Origin: Rheinheimera salexigens
GTDB lineage: Bacteria; Pseudomonadota; Gammaproteobacteria; Enterobacterales; Alteromonadaceae
Length of the DNA stretch: 64,000 nucleotides
Direction of reading: 5' to 3'
Assembly: GCF_001752395.1 (NCBI RefSeq)
Contig: NZ_MKEK01000001.1
Location: 2,891,508 to 2,955,507, forward strand
In this document: one piece after another, positions 32,143 to 41,422 of the stretch
Numbering within the stretch: the stretch's first letter is position 1
Layout: each line of letters starts with the position of its first letter
Notes under the pieces: generated by a model
The model's database searches: none
Told to the model about the DNA's origin: nothing
Seen by the model: only the letters and a program-made list of their open reading frames with translations
Position numbers and translations under genes: made by a program

Positions 32143-32385
32143 TTAATGTTGTTGCCGATGCTGGTGAATTGCTGCAGTAATTGCAGCAACAATAGCGGGA
32201 GAAACTGCCGTTGATGCCGCCGGTATATTATCGATATATTTTTCTTTTGCCGGTGTAGGAAAGTAACGCTGCATAACTTTACTTAATAGCCCTACAGCCA
32301 AAACCAGCAGCCATAAAAAACAAAATACAGACACCATGCCTATCAACATTAAATTGGCTGACTCGATTAATAATTCTGTCACCAT
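32143..32385 (-). CDS. oadG: Sodium-pumping oxaloacetate decarboxylase, gamma subunit
   Basis: The small subunit that holds the complex together. The 80-residue product has one N-terminal membrane helix (LMLIGMVSVFCFLWLLVLAV) and a short tail. It ends with histidines (IHQHRQQH), fitting a metal-binding role known for OadG. It is the first gene of the operon, 12 bp before oadA; its position and size make the call firm although the sequence is variable in the family. Confidence 0.9.
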   Translation of the reverse strand: MVTELLIESANLMLIGMVSVFCFLWLLVLAVGLLSKVMQRYFPTPAKEKYIDNIPAASTAVSPAIVAAITAAIHQHRQQH

Positions 32386-32627
32386 CTAGCATTCCTCTTA
32401 ATTTTGGCTTGGGGTAATTATGACTGCCCGACAATGCTAAGATATTTTAGTTAAATTACTTAGACATTGATTTTTGCCATGTTTCTTATATTACATAGCA
32501 TTATGCGGTGTTAACTTGCTGTCGCTAAATAACCTTGATTGATAGTTGCTATTAACAGCAAAAATACTAGGTTGCTAACCTTATACTTAAACGCTAAGCG
32601 TAACAGCAACTGACGCTATGTTTAACT

Positions 32628-33248
32628 TTAAATAGAGGCTGGCTTAGTTAATTGCTGCAAAATGTCCTCAGCTAACTGCTCTACCGCTTGGCTTAAACTT
32701 ATTACTAAGGCTGGATAGCCATCAGCTTGTAAAGGCAATTGATAACTAAAAGTATAGTTTTTCACTTTGCTGGCATTTTCATTAACATTGTCACTAGCCG
32801 TTTTATTGTTGCCATGATTAAAAGCCGGCTGCAAGCTATAACGCCCCCGCAGCACGGCATAGCCTTCCGCCGTGCCATGGAACTGCTCGACACTCACTAC
32901 CAGCGTCACCGCGTCAGAGCTCGGCTTAAGCGCGATAACGTAACCTTGATTACTTGCCTCTAGGCTATTGGCCAATTTACGTTGAATTTGTTGATCTAAG
33001 GGCTCGGCCCATAAGTGCTGCCGAGCTAATACCAATTGCACCGAAGACATTTGCATAATTAACGATTTACTATTTAAATAACTGGCTACTTGTACCGGTG
33101 GTATAAAAACAGATTGGTCATTTGATTTTGCTTCATGCGCTAATTTAGCCGTGCTTAATTGGTAATAATCCACCGATACCGAGCTACTACAGGCTGTAAC
33201 AGCCGTTAGCATAACAAGTACTAGTACAAAAACGTTAAACATTCTCAT
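32628..33248 (-). CDS. pqiC: PqiC-type membrane integrity lipoprotein
   Basis: The outer-membrane lipoprotein partner of the PqiB tunnel, part of an MCE lipid-transport system. The 206 residues have a signal with lipobox VTAC (lipidated Cys at residue 20) and the DUF330/ABC auxiliary fold (VDYYQLS; IFIPPVQVASYL-like segment; ARQHLWAEPLDQQIQRKL). The start ATG overlaps the pqiB stop by four bases (ATGA), so translation is coupled. Confidence 0.92.
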   Translation of the reverse strand: MRMFNVFVLVLVMLTAVTACSSSVSVDYYQLSTAKLAHEAKSNDQSVFIPPVQVASYLNSKSLIMQMSSVQLVLARQHLWAEPLDQQIQRKLANSLEASNQGYVIALKPSSDAVTLVVSVEQFHGTAEGYAVLRGRYSLQPAFNHGNNKTASDNVNENASKVKNYTFSYQLPLQADGYPALVISLSQAVEQLAEDILQQLTKPASI

Positions 33249-34918
33249 GGTTTAGCTCTCTTAGGTTCAGGATCAGCGGCGGTCTCAGCATTAAAGAATA
33301 AGGCATTACTTTGTTGATTTAATAATTGCAAAACCGGTTGCACATCACGTAAAACTTGATCCAGCGTTTGCAAATTACTGTCTAATCGATCATAAGCTGG
33401 CGATCCTGGGCTAATACCCGCTAACATCGCTTGCAACTGTTGCATACTTTGTTGCAAATCTTGCGGCAACTGCTGTAGTTGCGGTGACGTTAATAAGGCA
33501 TCGACTTGTTTAACAAGTATTGAAGCACTTTGCATCAACGCATCGGTGCTTTGTAAGGTTTTATCACCTTGCAATAATAATTGCTCAATCGGTAAGTTAT
33601 TAATTTTGTCTAACGCCATTAATACTTTTTGTTCAATATTGCTAAAGCCACTACGGGCACTGGGTAACATTGGGTAGCCAGCACTGTCGCTTAACAACCT
33701 TTGCTCTGCTAATAAGCTGACTTGGCTCTCAACAAAGACAGGATCATTATTTAACGCCAGCTCAATAAATAATGCGCCGGTTAATAAGTTACCGGGTTTT
33801 AATGTAGCGTGCATGCCTTTGGCAACGGCTTTATTTAATTCTTCTTTAAGCTGCTTTTTACTTAAGTTTTCATATAGCCGGCCAGTTTCAACCCGAATCA
33901 ACACCGGTATACCTTGTTGCAAAGATACTTCAAACGGTTTTTCAATAGAAAAGAAAAACGGCACACTAGCAACCGTACCTACACGAATACCGCGATACTC
34001 AACCGGCGCGCCTGATTTTAAACCTCGTACCGACTCGTCAAAAAATAATAAGTATTCAACATAATCGTTATACATGCCCTCTTGCACCCGTTGTCGGTTG
34101 GGAAACAATTGAAACTCAGAGCCATTATCGACCGCTTTACCGCTGGGCCAGCCTTGCATTAAATCAAAACTTACACCGCCACTTAATAATGTAGTTGCTG
34201 AAGCAATATCAACTTGTAAGCCTTCCGCATTCAAATCAAATGAAAAACCACTACTAAGCCAGAAACGGACGTTTTCAGACACTAAACTATCATAAGGCTC
34301 ACGAATAAATATTTGATATTCAGTACGTTTTTGACCTAAATTAAATTCACTGTGTTCGACCGTACCCACTTCATAGCCTCGATACAGCACCGGATCGCCA
34401 ACGGCTAAACCACTGGTATCTGATGCACTCAACATAACGCGGATACCCGGCGCATCGGCCGGTGCTGCAGGTTGGGAAGGTAATAACTGATAATGACGCT
34501 GTTCTACTTCAGACTCGCCTGGTTGCAATTCAATATAGGCGCCAGATAACAAGGTATCTAAACCGGTGACACCCGCTCGGCCAATTTGCGGTTTAACCAC
34601 CCAAAACTGTGAGTCTTGGTTCAGCATGGCGCTAATGGCAGGTTTCATCCGCGCTTTAATAATAACTTGTTTTAAGTCGCCACTTAATTCGACGGAAACC
34701 ACCTGACCAACATCAACGCTACGGCTTTTAATTTGGGTTTTATTGGCAATAATGCCTTCAGCATCTGCAGCCACTAACGTTAATAATGCCCCTTGTTGCT
34801 GGTAGTGATTATATAGCATCCAGCAACCAACCAAGATTGCAGCGAGTGGCACAACCCAGATTGGTGACCATTGTTTAATACTGCGGACTTTCGCTGTTGT
34901 AACTTCACTATCTGTCAC
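33245..34918 (-). CDS. pqiB: PqiB, MCE-domain intermembrane lipid transport protein
   Basis: A periplasm-spanning MCE protein anchored in the inner membrane. From the GTG at 34918 it has 557 residues: a membrane helix (WSPIWVVPLAAILVGCWML), three MCE domains (about 40-130, 160-250 and 290-400; IKSRSVDVGQVVSVEL, DPVLYRGYEVGTVEHS, APVEYRGIRVGTVASVPFF) and a C-terminal coiled region. It ends DPEPKRAKP like the E. coli protein. The ORF is open further upstream, but this GTG follows GAGGGGA and gives the family-like start overlapping the end of pqiA by 11 bases. Confidence 0.94.
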   Translation of the reverse strand: MTDSEVTTAKVRSIKQWSPIWVVPLAAILVGCWMLYNHYQQQGALLTLVAADAEGIIANKTQIKSRSVDVGQVVSVELSGDLKQVIIKARMKPAISAMLNQDSQFWVVKPQIGRAGVTGLDTLLSGAYIELQPGESEVEQRHYQLLPSQPAAPADAPGIRVMLSASDTSGLAVGDPVLYRGYEVGTVEHSEFNLGQKRTEYQIFIREPYDSLVSENVRFWLSSGFSFDLNAEGLQVDIASATTLLSGGVSFDLMQGWPSGKAVDNGSEFQLFPNRQRVQEGMYNDYVEYLLFFDESVRGLKSGAPVEYRGIRVGTVASVPFFFSIEKPFEVSLQQGIPVLIRVETGRLYENLSKKQLKEELNKAVAKGMHATLKPGNLLTGALFIELALNNDPVFVESQVSLLAEQRLLSDSAGYPMLPSARSGFSNIEQKVLMALDKINNLPIEQLLLQGDKTLQSTDALMQSASILVKQVDALLTSPQLQQLPQDLQQSMQQLQAMLAGISPGSPAYDRLDSNLQTLDQVLRDVQPVLQLLNQQSNALFFNAETAADPEPKRAKP

Positions 34919-36299
34919 TCGCTTTCCCCTCATATACCGGACGTGCGTCCCATAATAACCGCGGATCAAAACTTAACGCTGCTAACATAGTTAATATCAC
35001 CACGGCAGCAAATACAATAACGCCCACACCAGGATAAACAGTCATTAATAAATCAAACCTAACTAAAGCTGCCATAATGGCAACCACCAACACATCCACC
35101 ATCGACCAGCGGCCTATCCAATCAACCACCCGATACACTTGTGTCGAATAACGTTGTCGGCCTGCTTTGGATATTCGGGTTAAATAACACAACCACAATA
35201 ACACCAGTATTTTTGCAACTGGCACAATCACACTGGCAATTAAAATAATAATGGCCACTGGATAAGCGCCGTCTTGCCACATAATTATTAAGCCACTAAT
35301 AATTGTCGATTCTATACGATCACCAAACGATACTGTGATCATAATCGGCAATAAGTTTGCAGGTATATACAGTATTATTGCGGCGACTAATAAAGCGATG
35401 GTATTTTGAATACTGCCACGTTGCCGCGGATACACCGTACTGTGACAACGCGTGCAATTTTTATGCTGTAACAACACCATTCCCGTACACACTTGACACA
35501 GCTTTAAGCCTTGCTCTAATCCACCCATACCTACTGTAGTGTTGAGTGATAACGATGGCGCTGGCGATATTTTTGACCATAACTCTCGTTGATCAATAAC
35601 TTGAAACACCCGCAAATGTAATAAACAAAAAATACAGAAGGCCCAAAAACTCGCCCCTAAAGAAATTTCAGCATCGGCCACTAATTTAACAAAGCTAATA
35701 ATAAGACCCATTAAAAAGATATCGACCATACTCCAAGGTTTTAACATGTATAAAACCCGCGCCACCCATACTCTAAACGGTAGTTTATAGAGCATACCTA
35801 GCTTTAAATATATAATTGCCATCATGCAAAAAGCCGGAATAGCTTGAATTAACAACCAAATCAGTAAGGCTAGCCATTGATGATGCTGTTGAAATAACAC
35901 TGACGAGGTATCAAAGAAGCTCATTTGATGCCGATCACCGGCAACAAACATGCTAACAAAGGGAAATAAATTGGCTAACAACAACATAAATAACGCTGTT
36001 GCTGCATACAACACAGGCCTAAGTATCGGCTGAACATGCCGAGCATCTAAAGTATGGTTACAACGACTGCAACATGCCTCTTCGCCAGCCTGTAAAGTAG
36101 TAATTTCCTGAACTAAATCGCAATGCCGACATAACACAGTTTGCATAGTAACACTGTGGTTGTCAGATATTGGCTGTGCTGCTGTATTAGTGGTAGCTAA
36201 AACCGTCACTATGGATTGGCTCGCTGCAGTAGATAGAAGAATTGCTGTGCCGCTAATACGGTTTATTCTAAGCGTGTTAGCCACAAATTTATAGTGCAT
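34908..36299 (-). CDS. pqiA: PqiA, inner-membrane protein with two zinc-ribbon-like motifs
   Basis: The inner-membrane partner of PqiB in lipid transport and envelope stress. It has two similar halves, each with a Cys-rich motif (CRHCDLVQ with CCSRC; CQVCTGM with CTRC) and four membrane helices, as in PqiA. The ORF is open for 51 codons before MQTVLCRHC, which is where related proteins begin; that extension (MHYKFVANTL onward) has no clear ribosome site, so the true start may be at 36146. First gene of pqiABC, behind a tRNA cluster and its terminator. Confidence 0.92.
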   Translation of the reverse strand: MHYKFVANTLRINRISGTAILLSTAASQSIVTVLATTNTAAQPISDNHSVTMQTVLCRHCDLVQEITTLQAGEEACCSRCNHTLDARHVQPILRPVLYAATALFMLLLANLFPFVSMFVAGDRHQMSFFDTSSVLFQQHHQWLALLIWLLIQAIPAFCMMAIIYLKLGMLYKLPFRVWVARVLYMLKPWSMVDIFLMGLIISFVKLVADAEISLGASFWAFCIFCLLHLRVFQVIDQRELWSKISPAPSLSLNTTVGMGGLEQGLKLCQVCTGMVLLQHKNCTRCHSTVYPRQRGSIQNTIALLVAAIILYIPANLLPIMITVSFGDRIESTIISGLIIMWQDGAYPVAIIILIASVIVPVAKILVLLWLCYLTRISKAGRQRYSTQVYRVVDWIGRWSMVDVLVVAIMAALVRFDLLMTVYPGVGVIVFAAVVILTMLAALSFDPRLLWDARPVYEGKASDR

Positions 36300-36343
36300 T
36301 TATAGCATAACGCTGATGATTTAGATAATAAAAAGCAGGTAAT

Positions 36344-36377
36344 AAAAAACCCGCTTAGGTTTTCACCAGAGCGGGTT
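36344..36377 (-). terminator. Terminator of the tRNA cluster
   Basis: Arms AACCCGCT and AGCGGGTT form an 8-bp stem; read on the minus strand it runs into TTTTTTA. It lies 11 bp beyond the 3' end of the last tRNA gene. Confidence 0.85.
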
Positions 36378-36387
36378 CTTCTTAATG

Positions 36388-36464
36388 TGGCGGACGCAGG
36401 AGGATTCGAACCTCCGACCGCTCGGTTCGTAGCCGAGTACTCTATCCAGCTGAGCTATGCGTCC
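36388..36464 (-). tRNA. tRNA-Arg (anticodon ACG)
   Basis: A 77-nt gene with encoded CCA. The acceptor stem GGACGCA/TGCGTCC pairs fully, the anticodon loop is CTACGAA within a CTCGG/CCGAG stem, and the T-loop is GTTCGAATCC-like. The sequence is nearly that of E. coli tRNA-Arg(ACG), whose A34 is normally edited to inosine. Second copy of a tandem pair. Confidence 0.97.
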
Positions 36465-36553
36465 GGGGTGGTGCTAACTTTTACTTTAAATATTAAAACT
36501 TGTTACTACAACTTCTTTACTTTACTTCATCACTTGGCCATCTAAGGTTTAGA

Positions 36554-36630
36554 TGGCGGACACAGGAGGATTCGAACCTCCGACCGCTCGGTTCGTAGCC
36601 GAGTACTCTATCCAGCTGAGCTATGCGTCC
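36554..36630 (-). tRNA. tRNA-Arg (anticodon ACG), second copy
   Basis: A 77-nt gene that appears identical to the neighbouring copy except for one base in the 3' acceptor strand (TGTGTCC instead of TGCGTCC), which turns one G-C pair into a G-U wobble. CCA is encoded. It lies 89 bp upstream of the other copy on the same strand. Confidence 0.97.
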
Positions 36631-36644
36631 GGTCTAAAACAAAA

Positions 36645-36734
36645 TGGCGGAGAAAGAGGGATTCGAACCCTCGATAGAGTTTCCCCTATACACCCTTAGC
36701 AGGGGTGCGCCTTCAGCCACTCGGCCATTTCTCC
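36645..36734 (-). tRNA. tRNA-Ser (anticodon GCT)
   Basis: A 90-nt class II tRNA with a long variable arm and encoded CCA. The acceptor GGAGAAA pairs with TTTCTCC and the anticodon loop CTGCTAA gives GCT, reading AGC/AGT. First gene of the Ser-Arg-Arg cluster, 14 bp before the next tRNA. Confidence 0.97.
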
Positions 36735-36896
36735 ACTCTGTGTTGCGGCGTGTATATTAATGTCTTAAGAATATATGTCAAACAATTTCTGGTAATTAGA
36801 AGTGCGTTTGGCGACCTTTTAAACAATTGTTTAGATAACCAGCACTAAATGGACAAATTCAATACTATGCAAGCAAAGTTTGTCACGTAAACTAAA

Positions 36897-37097
36897 TTAC
36901 TTATCACCACCGAAATTTTCTTCAGTTGTGCCTTTTTCTGCTTGGATACGCATATAAATTTCTTCGCGATGTACAGAAACTTCTTTAGGTGCATTTACAC
37001 CAATGCGAACTTGGTTACCTTTTACACCTAATACGGTCACTGTGACTTCGTCACCAATCATCAGTGTCTCACCAACACGACGAGTAAGAATTAGCAT
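36897..37097 (-). CDS. csrA: Carbon storage regulator CsrA
   Basis: A dimeric RNA-binding protein that controls translation of many mRNAs (carbon storage, motility, biofilm) by binding GGA motifs in loops. The 66-residue product [15 protein letters not shown]... matches CsrA, including the C-terminal RNA-contacting [11 protein letters not shown]. The ORF is open 9 codons upstream, but the ATG at 37097 follows AGGAG and gives the exact family start. It stands behind alaS, as in many gammaproteobacteria. Confidence 0.97.
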
Positions 37098-37450
37098 TCG
37101 CTTGCTCCTGTTGCATTTTCTCAATGCATTTCACACTGAGATAAATTTATAGTGGGGTATCATAACTCAGCGCCTGAGCTGATTAACAGCCTGACAAGGT
37201 AAATAATGACACTAATTAGCTATTTGTAATGGAAAAGCCTAGTAATTGTAGCAACCAATTACTATTTTCAGGTTATTTTTCGCCATAATTAAAAGAATTT
37301 AAGACCAATCAACATTGTATCAACATTCTTGGCTTAAATTTACGCCAACGACCATAACACTATGCGATAAGGCCGTTGGCTTACTAATTTTTTAACTATG
37401 CTTTTAATTAAGCTATTTACTAAAGATTAAACTAATAGTTTTATTTAGCC
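37098..37450. other. alaS-csrA intergenic region with a strong hairpin
   Basis: About 350 bp without an ORF. At 37345-37380, GCCAACGACC and GGCCGTTGGC form a 10-bp stem with one mismatch, just downstream of alaS on its transcript; no U-run follows on that strand, so it may be a weak or Rho-assisted terminator. The csrA promoter must lie in the AT-rich remainder, but I cannot place it. Confidence 0.5.
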
Positions 37451-40075
37451 TTAAGCGAGCTGCTGGCTAACCTGCTGCTTAGCACCGTCAAGTACTGCAC
37501 TTAAGGCATTAACATCGGTACCACCGGCTTGGGCCATATCAGGACGACCACCGCCTTTACCACCTAGTTGCTCGGCAGCCCAACCCACTAACTTTCCAGC
37601 ATGCACTTTATCGGTAACATCGGCAGACACACCAGCTATTAAGCTAATTTTATCATCATTTACTGTGGCTAATAAAATAACCGCTGATGTTAATTTGTTT
37701 TTTAACTGATCAAGCATCGTCCGTAGCGCTTTTGGCTCGGTAGCCGGCAATTGAGCGACTAACACCGTTACTCCGGCAATTTGCTCTGCTTGATCTAAAA
37801 TAGATGCACCCGCTTGACTGGCTAATTTAGCTTTTAATTGCTCTATTTCTTTTTCCAATAACTTACTGCGATCTAAAGACTGCTCTACGCGCTCTGCAAT
37901 GCTTAACACATCGCCTTTAAGTGCTGCAGCCACTTGTTGTGCTTGTTGCTCTAACTGCTGCACATACGCCACAGCGCCAGCACCACTTACCGCTTCTATA
38001 CGGCGCACGCCTGAAGCAATACCTGCTTCAGAAATCAGTTTTACTAAACCAATGTCTCCGGTGCGTTTGACGTGTGTTCCGCCACAAAGTTCTATCGAAA
38101 ATTCACCCATACTTAATACACGTACTTCGTCAGTGTATTTTTCACCAAACAACGCCATAGCACCGGCGGTTTTAGCCTGCTCAATAGACATTAATCGGGT
38201 TTCTAAGGCATGATTTTGCTGAATTTGTTCATTGACCAGTTGTTCTATACGGCGTAACTCTTCGGCTTTTACTGCGGAAAAATGGCTAAAATCAAAACGT
38301 AACCGATCTGGTTGCACTAACGAGCCTTTTTGGGTCACGTGCTCGCCCAATACTTGACGTAAAGCAGCATGCAGTAAATGGGTAGCAGAGTGGTTTTGTT
38401 TGATTGCAGCTCGGCGCACGGTATCAATTTGTGCGCTAACGGCATCACCCGTTTTAATGCCACCCAACACCTTGCCTTTATGAGCAATAGCATTGTTCAG
38501 CTTTATAGTGTCTTCAATCATAAATACCGCACCAGAAGCTAAATTTAAGCTTCCCGTATCACCGACTTGGCCGCCTGACTCTGCATAAAATGGGCTTTGA
38601 TCTAAGATAACTAAACCAGTATCACCATCTTCAAGCTGTGCTACCACTTCACCCTCTTTTATGAGCTCTAACACCACGGCTTGATTAGTTTCTTCACTAT
38701 AACCAGTAAACTTTGACTGCTGGGCTGTGGTTAAGTTGGTATTATAATCGGCAGAGAAATTTGACGCTTGCTGGGCACGTTTTCGTTGTTCGGCCATCGC
38801 GGCATCAAAGCCAGCTTGATCAATGGTTAAATTACGTTCACGAGCAACATCATTAGTTAAATCGACTGGAAAGCCATAAGTATCATATAACTTAAACACT
38901 AATTCACCCGGTAAAACAGTACCTTCAACCTGCTGCAAAGCTTGCTCTAAGATAACTAAACCACGCTCTAGAGTTTTGCCAAATTGCTCTTCTTCTAATT
39001 TTAGTACCTTTTCTATCACGGCCTGCTTTTGTGCCAGCTCTGGATAGGCTTCGCCCATTTGCTTAACAAGTTCTGCCACTAATTGATAGAAAAACGCGCC
39101 TTTAGCACCAAGTTTATTACCATGGCGTACTGCACGACGGACAATGCGCCGTAACACATAACCACGCCCTTCATTAGACGGCTGCACGCCATCAATAATT
39201 AAGAATGCACAGCTACGAATGTGATCCGCCACTACCCGTAATGATTTATCACTTAAATCCGTGGCACCGGTAATCTTGGCCGCAGCATTAATTAAGCCAA
39301 CAAACATATCTATTTCATAATTACTGTGCACATTTTGTAAAATAGCGGCTATGCGCTCAAGCCCCATACCCGTATCAACGCTGGGCTTAGGCAGCGGATC
39401 CATGCGGCCATCGGCTTGGCGATTAAACTGCATAAAAACGATATTCCAGATTTCAATAAACCGATCGCCATCCTCTTCGGCTGAACCTGGAGGGCCACCC
39501 CAGATATGCTCACCGTGATCATAAAAAATCTCAGAGCAAGGTCCACAAGGGCCGGTATCGCCCATCGACCAAAAATTATCAGACGCGTAAGCGGCACCTT
39601 TATTATCGCCAATCCGAACAATTCGCTCAGCCGGCACACCAATTTCGTTTAACCAAATAGCATAAGCTTCGTCATCAGACTCATATACCGTCACCAACAA
39701 CTTATGTTTTGGTAACTGCATTTCTTCGGTTAAAAATTGCCACGCATACTGAATAGCTTCACGCTTAAAATAATCGCCAAAGCTAAAGTTACCTAACATT
39801 TCAAAAAAAGTATGGTGCCGTGCTGTGTAGCCAACATTTTCTAAATCGTTATGTTTACCACCCGCTCGAACACAACGTTGTGAAGATACCGCGCGGGTAT
39901 AATTACGTTGGTCTTGGCCTAAAAAGACATCTTTAAATTGCACCATGCCAGCGTTGGTAAATAACAATGTGGCATCGTTACCTGGGATCAGCGAGCTGCT
40001 AGGCACTATCTGGTGTTGTTTACTGGCAAAAAAATCTAAAAAAGCACGCCTGATATTGGCCGATGTCATTGTCAT
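37451..40075 (-). CDS. alaS: Alanine--tRNA ligase
   Basis: This class II synthetase charges tRNA-Ala and edits mischarged Ser and Gly. The 874 residues show the catalytic core ([34 protein letters not shown]), the editing domain with the zinc ligands [12 protein letters not shown] and [13 protein letters not shown], and the C-terminal Gly-rich C-Ala domain ([14 protein letters not shown]). The ATG at 40075 follows AGGA with 7-base spacing. recX lies directly upstream on the same strand. Confidence 0.97.
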   Translation of the reverse strand: MTMTSANIRRAFLDFFASKQHQIVPSSSLIPGNDATLLFTNAGMVQFKDVFLGQDQRNYTRAVSSQRCVRAGGKHNDLENVGYTARHHTFFEMLGNFSFGDYFKREAIQYAWQFLTEEMQLPKHKLLVTVYESDDEAYAIWLNEIGVPAERIVRIGDNKGAAYASDNFWSMGDTGPCGPCSEIFYDHGEHIWGGPPGSAEEDGDRFIEIWNIVFMQFNRQADGRMDPLPKPSVDTGMGLERIAAILQNVHSNYEIDMFVGLINAAAKITGATDLSDKSLRVVADHIRSCAFLIIDGVQPSNEGRGYVLRRIVRRAVRHGNKLGAKGAFFYQLVAELVKQMGEAYPELAQKQAVIEKVLKLEEEQFGKTLERGLVILEQALQQVEGTVLPGELVFKLYDTYGFPVDLTNDVARERNLTIDQAGFDAAMAEQRKRAQQASNFSADYNTNLTTAQQSKFTGYSEETNQAVVLELIKEGEVVAQLEDGDTGLVILDQSPFYAESGGQVGDTGSLNLASGAVFMIEDTIKLNNAIAHKGKVLGGIKTGDAVSAQIDTVRRAAIKQNHSATHLLHAALRQVLGEHVTQKGSLVQPDRLRFDFSHFSAVKAEELRRIEQLVNEQIQQNHALETRLMSIEQAKTAGAMALFGEKYTDEVRVLSMGEFSIELCGGTHVKRTGDIGLVKLISEAGIASGVRRIEAVSGAGAVAYVQQLEQQAQQVAAALKGDVLSIAERVEQSLDRSKLLEKEIEQLKAKLASQAGASILDQAEQIAGVTVLVAQLPATEPKALRTMLDQLKNKLTSAVILLATVNDDKISLIAGVSADVTDKVHAGKLVGWAAEQLGGKGGGRPDMAQAGGTDVNALSAVLDGAKQQVSQQLA

Positions 40076-40138
40076 GAAAAAATCCTGTCCACGTTGGGTT
40101 GTTCAAAACGAATTAATTAAACCAAGTAACTCGTTAAT

Positions 40139-40582
40139 TTAATACTCTGTAAAAATATGTTGTATCTGGTCATGATTAAAACCACGGCGTTGCATATACG
40201 CCATACGTTTCATTTTATCTTTGTAATCAATTACTGGGCTATCCGAATACTTTTTGCTATATACCCGCTTTGCCGCTGCAAACCAATCGATATTTAATTC
40301 TGCTAAGCACAGCTTTAGCTCATCCACGCCAATATTATGCTGTTTCAGCTCTTGAGCAATATAGTTAAAGCCATAGCCTCTATTCGTTCGGCTACGCACT
40401 AACATCTTAATATAGCGCGGTTGATTCAGATAGTCGTAGCTTTTACACCAAGCTATAACTTGCTCAATATGTTCGCTTAAGCCGCCCAACTGCTGTAAGC
40501 GGCGGCGTAACTCTACCTCACTATAATCGCGTCGTGTTAACCAACTTAGCGCTTTATGTTTTAATTCTGCCGGTTCAAGCAT
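40139..40582 (-). CDS. recX: Regulatory protein RecX
   Basis: RecX limits RecA filament growth. The 147 residues form the usual three-helix repeats (LSWLTRRDYSEVELRRRLQQ; YIKMLVRSRTNRGYGFNYIAQEL; the C-terminal YMQRRGFNHDQIQHIF). It stands before alaS, as in E. coli, but recA is not upstream; a BPSS1780-like membrane protein gene ends two bases before its start instead. Confidence 0.93.
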   Translation of the reverse strand: MLEPAELKHKALSWLTRRDYSEVELRRRLQQLGGLSEHIEQVIAWCKSYDYLNQPRYIKMLVRSRTNRGYGFNYIAQELKQHNIGVDELKLCLAELNIDWFAAAKRVYSKKYSDSPVIDYKDKMKRMAYMQRRGFNHDQIQHIFTEY

Positions 40583-40584
40583 GC

Positions 40585-41310
40585 TTATACTTCCAACACA
40601 CCATCACCCTCTTTAGTGTTAACTTGCAGGGCAAAAAAATCATTAAACGATAAAAAGAAAGCAATATTAAGTACAGGAATAACCACAATTAAGCCAATAA
40701 ACATGGTGGGTACAGTTAATAATATTAATAAAAAGCTTAATCCAGCAAACACCGCTAAAGGGGTAATATTGCGCCAGCAAGCAACAAAGCTGGCTTGCAT
40801 GATGGCTAACAGCCTATGCTCTTGCAAAAAGTAAGCAATGGCAACGGCATAAGCAAACACCATCCAAATAATAATTGAACTAGCAACAAATAACAGCAGC
40901 AACCAAGGGTCGTTAATGCCCTCTAATTGTTGGTTATAAATGGTTTGCGCTAATACGCTTAACGGTATAGCAGCCAGCATATTGATGGCGGCCAAGCGAA
41001 TAAATACCATGCGGCAACTCGGTTGTTGCAATGGAGTAAACATATCAGTGTATTGAATGGTTTTTTTCTGCTGAATATCAACAATGCTTTTATATATACC
41101 CGCGGTTAAAAACGGGCTAATAAATAACGCAGCAATATTTAATAAGGTATGTAAAGAACCCAGCGCAGCGGTAAAAATAAGGGTGAAAAACATTAATAGC
41201 CAAATCATCGGCGCTTGTTTAAATATTTGCCAACCTTGTTGCAGCCATTGTAGCGGTGACAATGCCTTTACTCGCCGCACAATAAGCTTAATCCGAAACT
41301 GGTTATTCAC
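40585..41310 (-). CDS. BPSS1780/YciC-type inner-membrane protein
   Basis: A 241-residue polytopic membrane protein with about six helices. It begins with a short cytoplasmic segment (SPLQWLQQGWQIFKQAP) typical of the BPSS1780 family, whose function is not established. Its stop is two bases before the recX start, so the two are probably transcribed together, in the place where recA would be expected. Confidence 0.8.
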   Translation of the reverse strand: MNNQFRIKLIVRRVKALSPLQWLQQGWQIFKQAPMIWLLMFFTLIFTAALGSLHTLLNIAALFISPFLTAGIYKSIVDIQQKKTIQYTDMFTPLQQPSCRMVFIRLAAINMLAAIPLSVLAQTIYNQQLEGINDPWLLLLFVASSIIIWMVFAYAVAIAYFLQEHRLLAIMQASFVACWRNITPLAVFAGLSFLLILLTVPTMFIGLIVVIPVLNIAFFLSFNDFFALQVNTKEGDGVLEV

Positions 41311-41422
41311 TATGTCTCCAATGCGTATAAAATGCTAATAGCAAAACGTAATTAAGCGAATATAATACTGCAAAATGAGACTAATTAAGAGCGCTAGTTA
41401 ATAATCAATTTAAACTAACCGC

